DNA from: Paenibacillus sp. BK033
Lineage (GTDB): Bacteria > Bacillota > Bacilli > Paenibacillales > Paenibacillaceae
Length of the DNA stretch: 64,000 nt
Direction of reading: 5' to 3'
NCBI RefSeq assembly: GCF_004345425.1
Contig: NZ_SLVP01000013.1
Span: forward strand, 1-64,000
Positions 16,257-24,824 of the stretch are shown piece after piece (position 1 is the first letter of the stretch; each line of letters starts with the position of its first letter). Under the pieces are notes generated by a model. The model was not told the origin of the DNA. It saw nothing but the letters and a program-made list of their open reading frames with translations, and searched no databases. A program made the position numbers and the translations under genes.

Positions 16257-17283
16257 GAAAGGACGCGCGGCAGGCCTGCTGCTTGCGGTGGTCGGCTTTA
16301 CTCTGCTTGCAGGCTGCTCGCTGATGCCGCAGGAGGAAGAGACGGAGGCGCTGCCGCAAATCAAGGTGCCGAAGATTTCGCAGAAGCCGGAATATCCGGT
16401 TCAGCGGAAGACGCTTGAGCTGAAAGCGACCGGCTCGGGCAAGCTGTTGTCCGTGCGGGAGGAGAACTTGTTTTTCGAGACGGATAACCGGAGGATTACG
16501 GACGTTCATGTTCAGGCCGGGGATAAGGTGAAGAAGGGACAGGTGCTGGCAGAGCTGGATCCGGGGGACTTGAATAGCCAGATCCGGCGCAAGGAGATCG
16601 ATATCGAGAAGACCGAGCTGGATTTGAAGGAAGCGATGCGGGGCGACTCCGAAGCCGCGGACAGCGTAATCCTGCGCAAGCAGCAGCTGGATTACGAGCT
16701 GATGAAGGAAGAGCTTGCCGAGCTGAGGGAGGAGCTGAACAGCCTGAAGCTGGTGGCCCCTTATTCGGGAACAATCGTCAGCTTTACGGCGGAAAAAGGG
16801 GATCTGGCGCGGGCATACGAGGCGATTGGCCGCATTGCCGATATGGATTTGCTGGTCGTTGCCGTACAGTTCAACACGAGCGATATGGACAGCATTGCTC
16901 CCGGCATGGAGACGCTCGTGGACATTAACGCCGTGGGCGAATTTAAAGGCAAGGTCAAAAGGCTTCCGGTCGATGACGGGCAGTCAGGCGATAACGGCGG
17001 CGAGGAGTCGCTTGATGCCTATGCCCTAATTGAACTCGATAAGCCGCCTGACGGCCTTGGCCGCGGAACGCCTTTGTCGGCCTCCGTCATTGTTCAGCGC
17101 AAGGAGAACGTACTTACGATTCCCATAGCCGCGCTCCGGACGCAAAACAGCCGGCATTACGTGCTTGTCGCGGGCAAAGACGGCAGCAAGGGCGAGGTGG
17201 ACGTCGAGACCGGCATCCAGACCTCAACGGATGTTGAGATTATTAAAGGGCTGGAGGAAGGCCAGAAGGTTGTGGGCAAATAA
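16210..17283 (+). CDS. HlyD/MacA-type efflux adaptor lipoprotein
   Basis: This is a 357-residue membrane-fusion-type adaptor. I chose the ATG at 16210 because GGGAGG lies 6 bases upstream; an earlier ATG at 16183 has no such site. The N-terminus is a basic signal peptide with lipobox LLAGC (Cys36). A lipoyl-like half (ITDVHVQAGDKVKKGQVLAELD), a charged coiled-coil hairpin (about 115-185), the second lipoyl half (LKLVAPYSGTIVSFTAEKGD) and a beta-barrel follow. It should sit outside the membrane and dock on the FtsX permease. It overlaps the ATPase gene by 47 bp and ends in a TAATG overlap with the permease. Confidence 0.9.
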   Translation: MLSIRWRTAGCKSRNKKGRAAGLLLAVVGFTLLAGCSLMPQEEETEALPQIKVPKISQKPEYPVQRKTLELKATGSGKLLSVREENLFFETDNRRITDVHVQAGDKVKKGQVLAELDPGDLNSQIRRKEIDIEKTELDLKEAMRGDSEAADSVILRKQQLDYELMKEELAELREELNSLKLVAPYSGTIVSFTAEKGDLARAYEAIGRIADMDLLVVAVQFNTSDMDSIAPGMETLVDINAVGEFKGKVKRLPVDDGQSGDNGGEESLDAYALIELDKPPDGLGRGTPLSASVIVQRKENVLTIPIAALRTQNSRHYVLVAGKDGSKGEVDVETGIQTSTDVEIIKGLEEGQKVVGK

Positions 17284-20063
17284 TGCGCATTCTCCAGTTT
17301 CTATTTCTGAAAATGTGGCAAAACCGCTGGTTTACGCTCAGCACGCTGCTGGGCTTAACCGTCGCGGCTTCCTTCGCCATGAGTATTCCGATGTATGCGG
17401 ACGGCACGCTGAAGCGTGTTGTCGCAAAGTCGCTGCAGGAGGAGACGGAAGGTCTCCCCGCCGCTTCCTTGTACATGAAATACCAGTCGGACGGCAGCAC
17501 TGACGCGGATTGGTCGGGTCTTAACGGACTGGACGAGTGGATCAAGGAGGCTTTGCCGGATCGTATCGGGTTCCCGGTCGAAGCCTACTCCAGCCGAATT
17601 AGCCTTCCATCCTCCACGATTCGGAGCAGCGGCTCCGCGCAAGCCGGACGTTTGGTCCGCATGGAGCTCGCCACGCAAAGCGGCGTGCCGGATGCGGTGA
17701 AGCTGACGGAAGGGAAGCTGCCAAGAGACGGCATCCAGGACGGTGCAATCGAGGTGCTGGTTCTAAGCGACGCGATGGAACGGTACGACTGGAGGATTGG
17801 CGATACGTTCACGTACGATGCCAAAAACGCAGACGGAAAAACAAAGCGGCTGACCCTTCGCATCACCGGTTCCTATACGCTGAAGAACGAGACGGACTTC
17901 GGCTGGGCGATTGAAGGCAAGGACAAGCTGGCGGATACGCTGTGGGTCAGCCCGAAGACGATGTTCGGCACCTTGCTTGGCGGCAATAAGCTTATGCCGG
18001 GCGAAGGCGGCTGGTACTATGCGTTTGATCTGCAAAATATCCGGATTCGCGACCTGGCCCCTCTTATCGGCGAGCTCGGAAGGCTGGACATTACGCTGCA
18101 CGGCATGCTGGCAGGCACGAAGATAAATCTCTCATTCGCGGCCATGCTTCATGAGTTCCAGAAGCAAAGTATGCTGCTGCTTGCCATGCTGTTCGCGCTA
18201 GCCGCACCGGTGCTGGCAATGGTGCTGTATTTCATTACGCTGAACGCGCAGCAAGCGCTGGAGAGGCAGCGCAGCGATATTGCCGTGCTGCACAGCCGCG
18301 GGGCAAGTCCCCGTCAGATTACCGCTTTATATGCGTTGGAGTCGGTTTTGCTGGGATTCACGGCACTCCTGCTTGGCCTGGCGCTGGCCTGGTTTATGGC
18401 GAAGGCTATCGGATCGTCGAGCGGCTTCTTGTCCTTTGTCGGGCGAAAATCGATACCGGTCGGCCTGACCGGAATGTCCCTGCTCTTTGGGGGTGTGGCG
18501 ACGCTGCTGGCGGTAGTGGCGTCTACCGCTCCAATCCGGAAATATGCCGAAGCTTCCGTGGTTGAGCATGCCCGGAAGCGGGCCAGATCGGCAGACAAGC
18601 CGTTATGGCAGCGGCTGTATATGGACGCGGCCTTGGCCCTTCTGTCTGCGGCCGGTTGGTACTTGCTGCAAAGCGGCAGCCTCGTGCCTGCGGGAAGCGG
18701 GGGAGACACCGCGCTGCAGACCGTTATTTTCGTCCTGCCCGCGTTAATGATCTTCGCCGCCGGTCTGCTCTGTTTAAGGCTGTTCCCGCTGTTGCTGCGG
18801 TATTGGAACAAGATCATGCAAAGCCGCATGCCGGTTACCCTGTACGTCACGCTGACGCAGCTGTCCCGTTCGGCGGCAAGCTTTTACCCGCTGATGATTC
18901 TGCTCATTCTGACGATTGGGCTTGGCGTGTACAACTCTGCGGCCGCCCGGACCATGGATCTGAATGCCTCGGACCGCACGAAGTATGAATATGGTGCCGA
19001 CGTCGTGCTCGAGACGGCCTGGGAAGGGGTTCAGGACGAGAATGACCAGAACAAAATTTATTATACGGAGCCGTCGTTTGGGGCATTCCGGAACCTGCAG
19101 GGCGTAGAGGCCGCCGCAAGAGTATGGAAGGCAACCGGCAAGGTTGAGGTAAGCGGCAAGTCGGCGGGAAGCGGGCAGGTCGTCGGAATCGACAATGCGG
19201 CTTTTGCCGGGACTGCCTGGTTCCGCAACGATTTGTACAAGGTGCATCCTTATTATTATTTGAACGCGTTAGGCACGGCTGAACAGGCTGTGCTTGTATC
19301 CGAGGCGTTTGCGAAGAAGCATAGCCTGAAGGAAGGCGATCCGCTTACCATTCAGATCGGCTACGACAATACCCCGGTGGAGTTCGTCGTGGTGGGTGTT
19401 GTCCCGTATTGGCCAAGCTTGTACGAGGATGAAGCGCCTTTTTTTATCGGGAATCTGGATTATATTTATCAGCAGGTGGAGAAGACGCCATACGAGGTGT
19501 GGCTGAACATGAAGGACGGCGCGAAGCTGGCGAATGTGCTCGATTCGCTTGCTGACCGAGGAATCGAAGTAAGCTCGGTACGGGACGCGCGGGCTGAGCT
19601 GATCGACCGTCGCAATCATCCCGCCCAAGGCGGCTTGTTCGGGATCCTAAGTCTCGGCTTTCTGATCTCGCTGCTGGTGTCCTTGCTTGGTTATCTCATC
19701 TTCTGGTTCTTCGCGTTGTCGCGCCGGGCGGTTCAGCTTGGCATCCTGCGTGCGATGGGGCTGTCCCGTCTGCAGCTGACAAGCATGCTGCTCCTGGAGC
19801 AGCTCTTCACCATGGGACTGTCCGTTGCTGCAGGCATCGGTCTGGGTCAGCTCGCCAGCCGGTTGTTCCTGCCGTTCCTGCAGGATAAAGGCCTGGAGAA
19901 TGCCAGGCAGGTTCCGCCGTTTAGGATCGTGTTCGAAGCGGGGGATATGCTGAAGCTCTATGCGGCAATCGGCTTTATGCTGGCGGCAGGCGCCTGTCTC
20001 CTGCTCTGGCAGCTAAGAAGCCTGCGCATTACGCAGGCCGTTAAGCTTGGGGAGGAACGTTAA
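17283..20063 (+). CDS. Large FtsX-like ABC transporter permease
   Basis: This is a 926-residue MacB/FtsX-superfamily permease. An N-terminal TM (about 17-37) precedes an extracytoplasmic domain (about 40-290). Six TMs follow (about 297-320, 350-373, 396-415, 444-462, 480-503, 534-551), then a second extracytoplasmic domain (about 555-775) and a C-terminal group of three TMs. The double FtsX layout exceeds the four-TM MacB type and resembles predicted lipid or peptide mechanotransmission/export permeases. The motif VLHSRGASPRQITALYALES after the second TM is the FtsX coupling region for the ATPase. Both ends overlap neighbours by TAATG, so all five genes are translationally coupled. Confidence 0.9.
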   Translation: MRILQFLFLKMWQNRWFTLSTLLGLTVAASFAMSIPMYADGTLKRVVAKSLQEETEGLPAASLYMKYQSDGSTDADWSGLNGLDEWIKEALPDRIGFPVEAYSSRISLPSSTIRSSGSAQAGRLVRMELATQSGVPDAVKLTEGKLPRDGIQDGAIEVLVLSDAMERYDWRIGDTFTYDAKNADGKTKRLTLRITGSYTLKNETDFGWAIEGKDKLADTLWVSPKTMFGTLLGGNKLMPGEGGWYYAFDLQNIRIRDLAPLIGELGRLDITLHGMLAGTKINLSFAAMLHEFQKQSMLLLAMLFALAAPVLAMVLYFITLNAQQALERQRSDIAVLHSRGASPRQITALYALESVLLGFTALLLGLALAWFMAKAIGSSSGFLSFVGRKSIPVGLTGMSLLFGGVATLLAVVASTAPIRKYAEASVVEHARKRARSADKPLWQRLYMDAALALLSAAGWYLLQSGSLVPAGSGGDTALQTVIFVLPALMIFAAGLLCLRLFPLLLRYWNKIMQSRMPVTLYVTLTQLSRSAASFYPLMILLILTIGLGVYNSAAARTMDLNASDRTKYEYGADVVLETAWEGVQDENDQNKIYYTEPSFGAFRNLQGVEAAARVWKATGKVEVSGKSAGSGQVVGIDNAAFAGTAWFRNDLYKVHPYYYLNALGTAEQAVLVSEAFAKKHSLKEGDPLTIQIGYDNTPVEFVVVGVVPYWPSLYEDEAPFFIGNLDYIYQQVEKTPYEVWLNMKDGAKLANVLDSLADRGIEVSSVRDARAELIDRRNHPAQGGLFGILSLGFLISLLVSLLGYLIFWFFALSRRAVQLGILRAMGLSRLQLTSMLLLEQLFTMGLSVAAGIGLGQLASRLFLPFLQDKGLENARQVPPFRIVFEAGDMLKLYAAIGFMLAAGACLLLWQLRSLRITQAVKLGEER

Positions 20064-20998
20064 TGGAAGCAGCAGTCGGAACGACGCCAATGATTTATTG
20101 CGAAGGCCTGGTCAAAATCTATAAAACGGACGAGGTAGAAGTCGTTGCCCTCCACGGGCTGAATCTGACGGTAGAGCAGGGCGAGATGATGGCGATTATC
20201 GGCAACAGCGGCAGCGGCAAATCGACCCTGCTCAACATATTGGGCGGGCTTGACCGCCCTTCGGCGGGTCAGGCGCATGTCGGCAGGTGGAATCTGCTGA
20301 AGATGACCAAGGAGCAGCTGATAACCTATAAAAGGGAGACTGTCGGGTTCATCTGGCAAAACAACGGGCGCAATCTGGTTCCTTACCTGACCGCCCTGCA
20401 AAATGTCGAGCTGCCCATGCTTATCCATGGCAAGCTCGATCGGGCTTACGCGAAGCAGCTGCTTGCGGCAGTCGGGCTGGAGCACCGGATGGGCAGCCGT
20501 CTTACCCAGCTGAGCGGCGGCGAGCAGCAGCGCGTCGCGCTTGCCATTTCCTTGGCGAACCGGCCGCAGCTGGTGCTGGCCGACGAGCCGACGGGCTCGG
20601 TGGATCATGCAACGGGCGAACGGATCCTTGAAATTTTTCGCCGCTTAAACCGGGAGATGGGGGTGACGATCGTTATTGTTACCCATGATCTGTCGGTTGC
20701 GGATCGGGTCGACCGCGTCGTGGCAATCCGCGACGGTTTGACCAGCACGGAGTGGATCAAGCGGGAGGGGGACGGACTAGGGAATGAGTCCGAGATGTCG
20801 GCGCGACCTGAGCAGGATGCCCGGTTTGGCTCCCGCCACGAACGGTTTGTCGTCCTCGATCAAGTCGGGCGGCTGCAAATCCCGAAGGATTATTTGGAGC
20901 AGATGAAGGTGGAGGGCAAAGCCGTGCTTTCGTTCGACGGGAAGCGGGTGACGATTGGGCCGCCTGAAATTGTCGAGGAAAATAGCGATTCCTCATAG
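20063..20998 (+). CDS. LolD-type ABC ATPase with C-terminal AbrB-like domain
   Basis: This is a 311-residue ATPase, about 80 residues longer than usual. Walker A is GNSGSGKST (47-55), the signature LSGGEQQR (150-157), Walker B VLADEP (171-176) and the switch His is at 208. A charged linker (230-260) leads to a C-terminal segment at about 261-298 (FVVLDQVGRLQIPKDYLEQM then KAVLSFDGKRVTI). It has the pattern of a SpoVT/AbrB swapped-hairpin domain: D-x-x-G-R-x-x-I-P, a helix, then a beta pair. Such domains usually bind DNA or dimerise, so here it may mediate dimerisation or regulation. This call rests on pattern recognition only. It closes the operon. Confidence 0.88.
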   Translation: MEAAVGTTPMIYCEGLVKIYKTDEVEVVALHGLNLTVEQGEMMAIIGNSGSGKSTLLNILGGLDRPSAGQAHVGRWNLLKMTKEQLITYKRETVGFIWQNNGRNLVPYLTALQNVELPMLIHGKLDRAYAKQLLAAVGLEHRMGSRLTQLSGGEQQRVALAISLANRPQLVLADEPTGSVDHATGERILEIFRRLNREMGVTIVIVTHDLSVADRVDRVVAIRDGLTSTEWIKREGDGLGNESEMSARPEQDARFGSRHERFVVLDQVGRLQIPKDYLEQMKVEGKAVLSFDGKRVTIGPPEIVEENSDSS

Positions 20999-21045
20999 AG
21001 TTGAGGATCTACTCCTGTTAATATGAGATTAAATAATTATCGCTT

Positions 21046-21454
21046 ATGGACAGCGCGATGCTATTGGTTAGCAACTCGTCAGAGAGAGGAATATGGGAAA
21101 AGCAGCTTGCGGATATGGGGCAGGAAGACAGTGGATCATTTTTTACAGAGCATGCTGCTGAGCTTCGTTATCATGTTATTCAAAGATTTGACGGAGAGCG
21201 GGAAGCGAATCTGTACTTAGAACAACATTTAAACTTCGCGATATTCCGAGAGATGGCTATTAAGCATCAAATCTTGAATGTTTTACTCCTTATTCGTCGA
21301 CTGGATTAAAATATCAGCTGCCCGCGCCTCAAATCGAAAGCAATATAAGAAAGTATGCGGAACAATCAAGCATCTTGCAAAAGCAGGCGGAATTACTCCA
21401 GCTAAGCAGATTGTCGAGCAGCTGCTCCGGGATTACCAAGGACGAACTGGTTAA
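21046..21454 (+). pseudogene. Decayed C-terminal fragment, possibly SWIM zinc-finger protein
   Basis: An 87-codon frame (21046-21309) is continued in another frame by a segment reading SLFVDWIKISAARASNRKQY and then KKVCGTIKHLAKAGG, KQIVEQLLRDYQGRTG, ending at 21454. The two joined by one frameshift read as a single alpha-helical protein whose tail, with its RKQYKKVCGTIKHL segment, resembles the C-terminus of SWIM zinc-finger family proteins. There is no ribosome binding site and no N-terminal part. I read it as the remnant of a once larger gene; the family name is tentative. The stretch 21500-21646 beyond it shows nothing recognisable. Confidence 0.5.
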
Positions 21455-21470
21455 TCTTAAGCTCGCCTAA

Positions 21471-21501
21471 AAACAAGACCCTGCGAAGGGTCTTGTTTTT
21501 T
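21471..21501 (+). terminator. Terminator built on the dispersed palindrome
   Basis: AAACAAGACCCT at 21471-21482 pairs perfectly with 21487-21498 across GCGA and ends in a T run. The core AAGACCCTG is shared with the palindromic repeats at 154-176 and 11191-11200, but here the T-tract makes it a proper terminator. Confidence 0.75.
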
Positions 21502-21646
21502 GTCGTCCCATCCCGTTGCGCGGTCCATCTCCAGCACTTTTATAAAATATTAATGGATCAAGCCCCCCATCCCGGCAGATAAACGTTCTTAGAACGACCG
21601 TCAAAGCCATATATTTGCTATATAAGCTTATTGGGGGGTGTGAGAC

Positions 21647-22747
21647 ATGGGGGTATTGATCACAGCCTTACTCGTATGCGCCTCAGGCATGGGGTTTGTG
21701 TTATTTCGAAGGAATACGGTGCCTGAGAGCGGCGATGGTCCCTTTCAGGAAAGAAAGCTGTCGGTTATTATTCCGGCCCGTAACGAAGAGAGCAATTTGC
21801 CTTTTTTGCTGGGTTCCTTGAAGGCTCAGTCCTATAAACCGTATGAGATTATCGTGGTAGATGATCATTCCGGGGACCGGACGCGGGAGATCGCGGAAAG
21901 CTACGGCATCACCGTCATCTCGAACCCGGATCTCCCATCAGGATGGACAGGCAAGAACTGGGCGGTATGGAACGGTTATCTGCAGGCCGGAGGCGATATG
22001 ATCCTGTTTCTGGATGCGGATGTCCGTCTTGCGCCCGACGCGGTACGCTCCTTGCTGGCCGTTAGAGAGAAGGAGAGCGGAGTCCTCTCGGTTGTACCTT
22101 TTCACGTGGCGGAAAAATTCTATGAGCGGCTGGCGCTTATCCCGAACCTGCTGGGCTTGTTCGCTTTTACGTCTCCCATGGAGCGGACAAACCCGGATAA
22201 AGGCTTATACGGCTCCTGTATTCTCGCCGCAAGGGAGGATTACGAGCGGGCGAAAGGGCATGAGAGCGTCAAAGGCGAGGTGCTTGACGACCTGAATCTG
22301 GGAGCCAGGTTTATCCAGGCCGGGGTGAAAGTAACGAATTATATCGGCCGGGGAATGGTATCCTTCCGCATGTATCCCGGCGGGATCAAAAGCGAGATTC
22401 AAGGCTTCAGCAAAGGGGCCGTGCTCAGCACAAGCAAGCTGCAGATCCGGACTACATTGCTCGTCGCCGGCTGGCTGCTCGGGCTGATTGCGGCGGAAGC
22501 GGCTCCTTTTGTCATTGGAACGTCCGCGTTGCTGCCTTTAGCCATCGGTTATGTGCTCTACACCTTGCAAATTTATTATTTTGTCGGTTATACGGGGCGC
22601 TTCGGTATCTGGCTTCCCGCTGTTAATCTGTTAAGCACAGTTTTCTTCTTGTACATTATGCTTTATTCGCTGTATCAGGTGGTTTTTCTGCGGAAGGTGG
22701 CCTGGAAGGGCAGAAGCATTGAGGTGGGGGGGCGTGGCAATCCATGA
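21647..22747 (+). CDS. Membrane glycosyltransferase family 2, CrtQ-like
   Basis: This 366-residue enzyme moves a sugar from a nucleotide donor to a probably lipid acceptor at the membrane. It has an N-terminal TM (2-20), a GT-A domain with VIIPARNEESNL (41-52), VVDDHSGDRT (70-79) and the metal-binding DAD in FLDADVRL (121-128). The EVLDDLNLG segment holds acidic residues at the catalytic-base position, and two or three C-terminal TMs follow (about 268-345). The length and layout resemble the carotenoid glycosyltransferase CrtQ, but no other carotenoid genes are nearby, so the acceptor is open. The 3' end overlaps the acyltransferase gene by 4 bp. Confidence 0.85.
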   Translation: MGVLITALLVCASGMGFVLFRRNTVPESGDGPFQERKLSVIIPARNEESNLPFLLGSLKAQSYKPYEIIVVDDHSGDRTREIAESYGITVISNPDLPSGWTGKNWAVWNGYLQAGGDMILFLDADVRLAPDAVRSLLAVREKESGVLSVVPFHVAEKFYERLALIPNLLGLFAFTSPMERTNPDKGLYGSCILAAREDYERAKGHESVKGEVLDDLNLGARFIQAGVKVTNYIGRGMVSFRMYPGGIKSEIQGFSKGAVLSTSKLQIRTTLLVAGWLLGLIAAEAAPFVIGTSALLPLAIGYVLYTLQIYYFVGYTGRFGIWLPAVNLLSTVFFLYIMLYSLYQVVFLRKVAWKGRSIEVGGRGNP

Positions 22748-23343
22748 TTATCGGATGGACGGCACTAGCGTTTCTGGCGGGGTCCTTGATGTTCTCGTAT
22801 TGGATCGGCAGGATAAAGAAGATTAATCTGAAAACCTACGGAGACGGCAATCCGGGTGCGATTAACTTGTGGAAGGCAGCGGGCTACGGCTACGGCTTCG
22901 CCGGCATTGCGCTGGACTTTGCGAAGGGTTACCTGCCGATGGCCTTAATGCATCACGGCGACTCGGTTACCGGCTTCGCTATAATATTTCCCGCTGCGGC
23001 AGCTATCCTTGGCCATATGTTCTCGCCGTTTACCGACTGGAAGGGCGGCAAGGCGATTGCCGTAACCTTCGGGGTGTGGAGCGGGCTTACCGGCTTCGCT
23101 GCTTCTCTTGCCTATGCGATAATATTGGCGGTGCTGCTGTTGGCATCCCGACGGCTGAGCAAGGGCAGGCCTACCTCCCAGGAGACCGACGCCTTTCACG
23201 TGGTGCTGGGGATGCTGCTCTTATCCATCTATCTGGTGCTCGACCATTTTTCCTGGCCCTATGTGCTTTTCGCTCTGATTAATTTTCTTCTGCTGGCCTA
23301 TTCGCATCGGAAAGAGCTGATAGGCGTTAAGGATACGAGCTAA
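22744..23343 (+). CDS. PlsY-like glycerol-3-phosphate acyltransferase family protein
   Basis: This is a 199-residue polytopic membrane protein of the PlsY family, whose members use acyl-phosphate to acylate glycerol-3-phosphate. Visible motifs are GSLMFSYWIGRIKKINLKTY, GDGNPGAINLWKAAG (family consensus GSGNxGAxN), DFAKGYLP and GHMFSPFTDWKGGKAIAVTFG (family GHxFP...KGGKGVA). The GGK-GVA glycine is replaced by Ala (GGKAIA), and GDGNPGA differs from GSGNIGA, so it is a divergent paralogue rather than the housekeeping enzyme. Its start overlaps the glycosyltransferase stop (ATGA); together they may build an acylated glycolipid. Confidence 0.82.
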   Translation: MIIGWTALAFLAGSLMFSYWIGRIKKINLKTYGDGNPGAINLWKAAGYGYGFAGIALDFAKGYLPMALMHHGDSVTGFAIIFPAAAAILGHMFSPFTDWKGGKAIAVTFGVWSGLTGFAASLAYAIILAVLLLASRRLSKGRPTSQETDAFHVVLGMLLLSIYLVLDHFSWPYVLFALINFLLLAYSHRKELIGVKDTS

Positions 23344-23366
23344 TTCAATTCAAGAAGCGAATATAA

Positions 23367-23401
23367 ACAAAGCCCTTCTGCGATATCGCAGAAGGGCTTG
23401 T
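23367..23401. terminator. Bidirectional terminator
   Basis: A perfect palindrome (AGCCCTTCTGCGAT arm at 23371-23384, centre GATATC) lies between the convergent plsY-like and lipoprotein genes. The T-rich flank is clearer on the minus strand. Confidence 0.7.
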
Positions 23402-23409
23402 GCCGTCTT

Positions 23410-24693
23410 TTATTTTTGCTGAGGCTTTTTGAAGGTAAAGGCCTTGTGCCAGGTCTTGCCTCCGTCGGAGGATGTGTTCAGTACGGCTGCATTGGTTCCG
23501 TCCGTCGTGATGAACCAGATATGGTTCGCATCCGACGCGCCGATAAATTGCGTGCCGTAGCCCGTAAATTCAGACTTGCTGATCGTCCAATGCTTCCCGC
23601 CGTCCGTTGTTTTCATAATGGTGTTTGGTTTGTCGCAGGCCGAGCATTGTCCGCCCATAATCGCGGTTTGCGGATTTACGACATACAGGGCGCCAGGGGC
23701 TGCGCTGGTCATGCCTTTCGGAACCGAAGCATCGTTCATTGTAAAGCCCGGTGCCGGACCGGAGCCCGCGCCGTTCCTCACGATCGCCGGGAGCCAGGTT
23801 TTGCCGCCGTCCGTTGTGTGGAACAGCGAGTACGAGGTTTGCGACATGCCGGAGTCTCCGATGAGCTCTATCCAGGCATCGGTTGCCGCCGTGGAACGGA
23901 TAATCACGCCGTTAGGCGCTGCTTCGGTCTTGCGTGTCATCACGGTGTTCCAAGTCTTGCCGCCGTTCCCGGTATGCATGAAAAGAAGACGACCGTTCAC
24001 CACTTGCACAGCCCAGCCGTTGTTCAGGTCATGGAAGTAGGCTTCACCGATCTCTTTGCCCGGCGTCTGCAGCTCCGTCCACGTTTTGCCGCCGTCCTTG
24101 GTCATCGCGTTGCCGCTGAAGGCCGTTTTGTCGTTCGTGAAATGAAGGAACCCGTGATTAGGCACGGTGCCTGCCTTCGTCCAGGATTTTCCGCCATTAG
24201 TCGATTGGATGAGAATCAGGCTTTTGGCATTGCTGTCGCCGATTGTCGCCCATACTTTATTGCTGCTAAGGGCAAAAATCTGGTTAATCGTCTTGCTGCC
24301 GGAATATTGCAGTTTCCAGTGAGCTCCGCCGTCATCGGTTCTTGCGATTTGGCCGTTGCCTGCTACCCAGCCCGTCTTCGAATCGGCAAGACGCAGAGCC
24401 GTAACATCGCCAATCTGAGCGGTTTGCTCATTGGTGCTGATTGGAGTCGGATTCCCGGAAGTACTGCCTCCGTCATTGCTTGGCTGCTGCGAAGCAGCGT
24501 TATCCGGTTCCGTGCTAGGCGCATTCGTGCTTGGAGTGGCCGAACCTGTGTCATTATTATCAGAGTTTGACGTCTGGTTGGTGGCGTTGTTTGCGGGTGG
24601 TGTATTGGCCGAGTTATCAGCCTTCGAACAGCCTGCCAGAAGCAGGGTGAGACTTAGCGTTACAAGCAGAACAAGGGTGCTGATTTTTTTCAT
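23410..24693 (-). CDS. Asp-box (BNR/Ycf48-like) beta-propeller lipoprotein
   Basis: This is a roughly 427-residue secreted lipoprotein with lipobox LLAGC near residue 22. A Ser/Thr/Asn/Pro-rich linker of about 65 residues follows, then a beta-propeller domain with repeated Asp-boxes (DDGGAHW, TNGGKSW, KDGGKTW, GNGGKTW, TDGGKTW, TDGGKHW, SDGGKTW). Such propellers act as sialidase-like or Ycf48-like binding scaffolds. No catalytic residues are evident, so a binding role outside the cell is likelier than an enzyme. The ATG at 24693 fits AGGCGGTGA upstream better than the GTG at 24702. Confidence 0.82.
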   Translation of the reverse strand: MKKISTLVLLVTLSLTLLLAGCSKADNSANTPPANNATNQTSNSDNNDTGSATPSTNAPSTEPDNAASQQPSNDGGSTSGNPTPISTNEQTAQIGDVTALRLADSKTGWVAGNGQIARTDDGGAHWKLQYSGSKTINQIFALSSNKVWATIGDSNAKSLILIQSTNGGKSWTKAGTVPNHGFLHFTNDKTAFSGNAMTKDGGKTWTELQTPGKEIGEAYFHDLNNGWAVQVVNGRLLFMHTGNGGKTWNTVMTRKTEAAPNGVIIRSTAATDAWIELIGDSGMSQTSYSLFHTTDGGKTWLPAIVRNGAGSGPAPGFTMNDASVPKGMTSAAPGALYVVNPQTAIMGGQCSACDKPNTIMKTTDGGKHWTISKSEFTGYGTQFIGASDANHIWFITTDGTNAAVLNTSSDGGKTWHKAFTFKKPQQK

Positions 24694-24824
24694 GATGTTC
24701 ACCGCCTAATTTTTTATTAATAGCTTAACCTTCTCCCCCATAGACGAACCAAATTTCTTTAGTGTTGCAGGAAATTTTAGTGATAAAGTATTTTGGTCAT
24801 TCGGTAGGGGGAATTCGACGGTAA

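Noticed and set aside
20999..21646. Insertion sequence or transposase
   Set aside because: No transposase motif, terminal inverted repeat or target duplication was found; the joined reading looks like a degraded cellular gene.
23398..24570. A 390-codon plus-strand open frame opposite the Asp-box lipoprotein gene
   Set aside because: The minus strand has a signal peptide and repeated Asp-boxes; the plus-strand translation is a shadow.
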